Below, in pieces: positions 62,101 through 64,000 of a DNA stretch of 64,000 nt. Under the pieces are notes generated by a model that was not told the DNA's origin, did no database searches, and saw only the letters and a program-made list of their open reading frames with translations. The DNA is from Acanthaster planci (taxonomy: Eukaryota > Echinodermata > Asteroidea > Valvatida > Acanthasteridae). The position numbers and the translations under genes were made by a program. The stretch lies in the NCBI RefSeq assembly GCF_001949145.1, contig NW_019091455.1, forward strand, positions 423,017 to 487,016. The letters are read 5' to 3'. Each line of letters starts with the position of its first letter. Position 1 is the stretch's first letter.

Positions 62101-63483
62101 TTTAAAACAGGATCATCCGGCACCTGGTACTGTTAGCAGGCAAAGCCAGTAGATAAATATGGCAACGCTAACATCATGGCACATACATGTAAAGGAATGA
62201 CATTTACAGAATCAACCCCTTTGCGAGATGTCGACAGCCACAGCTTTGTGTGAGGATTAGTGCATAGCACACCTACACTCTATTCATCAGGCAGCTGCTG
62301 GTTCAATGGGGCCTGCTGCTGGACATGGCTTTGCATACTGGGCATACCGCAGCCCAGCAGTCAGGTCAAAAGAATCCCGGCGTGAAGGGGTTAACTACAT
62401 GTGTACACATGTATATGTGTACCTGTAATGTATTTAAAACTGGTTCTAAACATCTATTTAAGACCAGTCATGTGACATCAGATAATATGGACTTTGGTAT
62501 GACTATCAAACCAATATGGCATGTGTGATAAATGACACAGGTGGTGACGTCTATGCAGTTCACTGATCGTTACTCTCTACAGTTGGGTAGCAATCCTAAT
62601 GGATACTAGAACTAAGATCTTCAACTGTGCAGGAACCACTGTACTTTAAAAACAGAAAGGGCATTGCATGAAGTCGAAGTGACTGGACAATACACTTTCC
62701 CACAATCCAGCGAAATCTCCCAACAAACCCCTGGGTGAATTGTCAAGGATTTGGCGAGGGGGAGGGTTACCTTTTCATGCTCACAATTCCCACTATCAGC
62801 TGCTCTTTTCTGCATGACATGAATATTTGTTCACTCATCCCAACTCTGATAGGAAGTACCCGGCCCATATTGCACCAGTTCAATGAAAATCGGGCATTGA
62901 ACTGGTGGAAGCGCGACAGTATGCATCAAGGAAAATGTGCAACGTAGCTTTTCCAAAGATGATGCTAAAAACTGGTGATTTTACTAACTATTATAACAAA
63001 TTACGATAAGGCTAAATAAATGAATGGCCTATAGGACAGTGGTTCTTTCTACCAGGACCAAAGCTCATCAAGCTAAGCAGAGAACACTAACGGTGCTTTG
63101 GACATTTCAGAAAAAAAGAGAGACACATTGGCTGGTAAACTACTGTGACATGAACGTTTGAACCCATAAAATCCTCTTTTTATTTTTATACTTATATGTA
63201 CTCCTGGACAGAGCACAAATTGTGACATAATAGTCACTGGATCTTTTCAAGTCCAAAGCTTTTGCTGCACTCTCACTGCTTAACTGTTTTTGAAAATGTT
63301 CAGCAAATTTGCATATACCAACAAATTCAACACTGAGTTCGATTACGGCTTACCAGAGTTGTCTTGTTGAGTTGACCTTTGCCCCTGTTGGTCTCCATCA
63401 GCTGAACCAGCCTAGCTCTGTAGGAGTTCATGAGGCGCCGGTTTTCCACATATGCCGCCTCCAGTGGTGTCAGCTTGTCCTTC
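50196..63483 (-). CDS. VPS9D1: VPS9D1, N-proximal exons (5' end outside window)
   Basis: Minus-strand exons: 63354-63483, 52236-52298, 50981-51121, 50196-50427, then on to the acidic exon. They encode KDKLTPLEAAYVENRRLMNS, LQRRLMENMAIARAREAA, LAKKIQERHQRLQEEAARRF and RDLPFIHALINHILACPDHP, in the same order as the human protein (KKELTPLEEA, MMENLVIAKAREE, RRLRLQEAANRRF, LSLVTSLVSHLLSLPDHP). The second and third segments are coiled-coil-like. With the acidic and C-terminal exons the visible reading frame is 777 codons with no break. The N-terminal MIT-like region of the family is not in the window. The first intron shown (52299-63353) is 11 kb and hosts another gene. Confidence 0.92.
51256..51431. 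mobile_element. 176 bp hairpin MITE, copy 2
   Basis: Ends aatacggccgtttcac and gtgaatcgctggtatt are inverted. The arms share caccaagagtttgcaatgcg and ttggccaatc with the copy at 31660-31835. The length is the same to the base. It lies in a VPS9D1 intron about 130 bp upstream of an acceptor. Confidence 0.9.
51645..51899. repeat. Complete hairpin element; half copies at 13597 and 15047
   Basis: Left arm gggattccagaaattagggg and right arm ggacccctaatttctgaaat are inverted. A second inverted pair, gtgtccctgtcacatctgac and gtcagatgtgacagggacac, lies inside. Only the left half is present at the two duplicate blocks near 13.6 and 15.1 kb. Confidence 0.75.
54589..54762. mobile_element. 174 bp MITE with perfect 19 bp inverted ends
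   Basis: agcaagatatgggacggag at 54589-54607 is exactly complementary to ctccgtcccatatcttgct at 54744-54762. The interior is non-coding. A diverged copy of identical length is at 15893-16066. Confidence 0.9.
57826..58806 (-). CDS. Intronless rhodopsin-like GPCR, 326 aa, nested in VPS9D1 intron
   Basis: The single open frame runs from the first ATG at 58806. An in-frame stop lies upstream at about 58896, and no earlier ATG occurs after it. Seven hydrophobic segments are evident. Family A landmarks include Asn in FMNGLV (helix 1), Asp in VIDFLLP (helix 2), Cys in RLICCLW (helix 3), ERYFAICRPI (the E/DRY motif), Trp in CTWLGSL (helix 4) and a Cys in ECL2 (GLCRGF). Helix 6 has ASCASLMPS in place of CWxP, and helix 7 ends STSVIYTLGSSRF, lacking the Asn-Pro of NPxxY. 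The N-terminus before helix 1 is only about 15 residues, with no obvious glycosylation site. The C-tail is basic (RKCKRKVW). The ligand is unknown. It is on the same strand as its host and probably arose by retroposition or local expansion. A spliced 5' exon is possible (ttggttgcag just upstream). Confidence 0.88.
   Translation of the reverse strand: MYMYVYTFDLSDRPTFKVILLALDFVAIFMNGLVCLVFLSQSQGLRKPQALYQINQCVIDFLLPMSMALYALIPSPRNLDSSSLPSRLICCLWLSLWVFPFLQLAYMLNFTLMAVERYFAICRPIYYQQKKLSSRRKARTAALCTWLGSLLNVVVIYSVILDPVPQAGLCRGFDLSSSPAKRAFVFALFGVTLAAVSIIPSICFLRIFKKLHKLGKQRGVVHGNAVNRAKHNFLLIVFVSFLASCASLMPSLFILLSSLFYPPDPKRETTVSTLFISLLLTKSLSTSVIYTLGSSRFRQQLLGLLRKCKRKVWSNNQIIPLDNGTL
60211..60305 (-). mobile_element. 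tRNA-like SINE fragment, minus strand
   Basis: Read on the minus strand: tagttcagtggtaagagtgc (A-box region, 60285-60303) and ccaggttcagatcccat (B box, 60243-60259), with tRNA-like spacing. The 3' body is unclear. It could be a tRNA pseudogene instead. The anticodon arm does not fold convincingly by eye. Confidence 0.55.
60460..61087. repeat. 15 bp minisatellite, about 42 units
   Basis: Units are actggtatatcgaac with a/t, c/t and g variants, repeated without interruption except one partial unit near 60605. Because 15 is divisible by three, several frames stay open on both strands, giving pentapeptide repeats such as VFDIP or NTGIS. These have no splice or start context and are not counted as genes. 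Confidence 0.95.
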
Positions 63484-64000
63484 CTGTTCAAGAGTCAAGC
63501 ACATACATGTACTTTACAGATTGTTCATTTTTTTGCCCCCCAAAAAAACATGAAAAATGAAACCTCCCTCCACCAATCTCGTTATTTATTTGTATCCTTG
63601 GTGCATTCAGATTGTTTGACAAAAACAATTCTAGAAACAGTGATGTATGTGGTCACCGTTGTTTTTATCAGATTTGGACCATCTGCATGAGGTTTAGCCT
63701 GAACAAGTCGATGGTCAAGTGAATCAGGCAGTTCTAGAAGGGTACTCGGGAGCCAATTTTCTTGTGGCTACCAGACAAAGGTGTTTGATGCATGAGAGTA
63801 TACATTTCCCACATCCCCACTTCAAGACCTGAAATTTTTAAATGTACGTTGTCAGACATTAACTCCTCAATGTTTACTTATTCAGATTGTTCGGAACTTC
63901 AGTGGTGAATTAGCGATGAGAAACATTATTTGAAGTCTTTGCAGCTCACAATTTTCACGGGGTGGGTTTGCCTGGCTTCCACGATTTGACATGGGTTTTT
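63484..64000. other. VPS9D1 intron upstream of the first visible exon
   Basis: No exon or distinct repeat was recognised in this final stretch. The remaining 5' exons of VPS9D1 should lie beyond the window. Confidence 0.5.

Larger units (their letters stand above)
52299..63353. other. Content of the 11 kb VPS9D1 intron
   Basis: Between the exons ending at 63354 and 52298 lie a GPCR gene (57826-58806), a 174 bp TIR element (54589), a tRNA-type SINE (60211), a 15 bp minisatellite (60460) and many tacatgta/gtacatgtac words. No further exon was supported. Open frames at 53.4, 54.3 and 59.2 kb lack splice sites or family features. Confidence 0.6.

Overview
The window is a piece of an animal nuclear genome with long introns, GT-AG splicing, four assembly gaps (one of them a single n) and many small non-coding transposons. 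Coding families with vertebrate orthologues, together with much repeat and heterozygosity-like duplication, suggest a marine invertebrate, most likely a non-vertebrate deuterostome (echinoderm, hemichordate or cephalochordate). The species cannot be fixed from the sequence. No prokaryotic feature (operon, CRISPR array, insertion sequence) is present, and I saw no viral gene.

Layout, left to right. (1) 526-3134 (+): the last two coding exons of an alpha-carbonic-anhydrase gene closest to CA8 (CARP VIII). (2) 6373-13251 (-): a complete five-exon gene of 506 codons that I do not recognise. Its reading frame is continuous across all four splice junctions. Its first coding exon and flanks lie in a tandem duplication (12597-13710 and 13712-15160) broken by an n and a gap. 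(3) 15755-19722: intergenic, mostly repeats, with a possible promoter element. (4) 19737-39674 (+): TBC1D32 (broad-minded), a ciliary/Hedgehog-pathway protein, in about 32 coding exons, one cut by the 29450-30141 gap. (5) 43491-63483 and beyond (-): VPS9D1, a VPS9-domain Rab5-type exchange-factor homologue, tail to tail with TBC1D32, 5' end outside the window. One exon of VPS9D1 is a 382-residue acidic insert. Its 11 kb intron (52299-63353) holds an intronless rhodopsin-type GPCR gene (57826-58806, same strand) and a roughly 630 bp minisatellite.

Non-coding structure. At least ten short inverted-repeat (MITE-like) elements are visible. Several occur as two copies of equal length in different genes: 176 bp at 31660 and 51256, and 174 bp at 15893 and 54589. 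One element (50064-50190) starts about six bases into the intron of a VPS9D1 splice donor. Two tRNA-derived SINEs and several minisatellites (10, 15, 16, 21 and 47 bp units) are also present. Several arrays in or next to TBC1D32 share a CAAGTC/GACTTG-like core.

The genes show no common pathway. TBC1D32 and VPS9D1 both belong to Rab-regulator fold families (TBC and VPS9), but their adjacency is not evidence of joint function. The best candidates for something undescribed are the 506-residue protein gene with its duplicated first exon, the acidic VPS9D1 exon, and the nested atypical GPCR.
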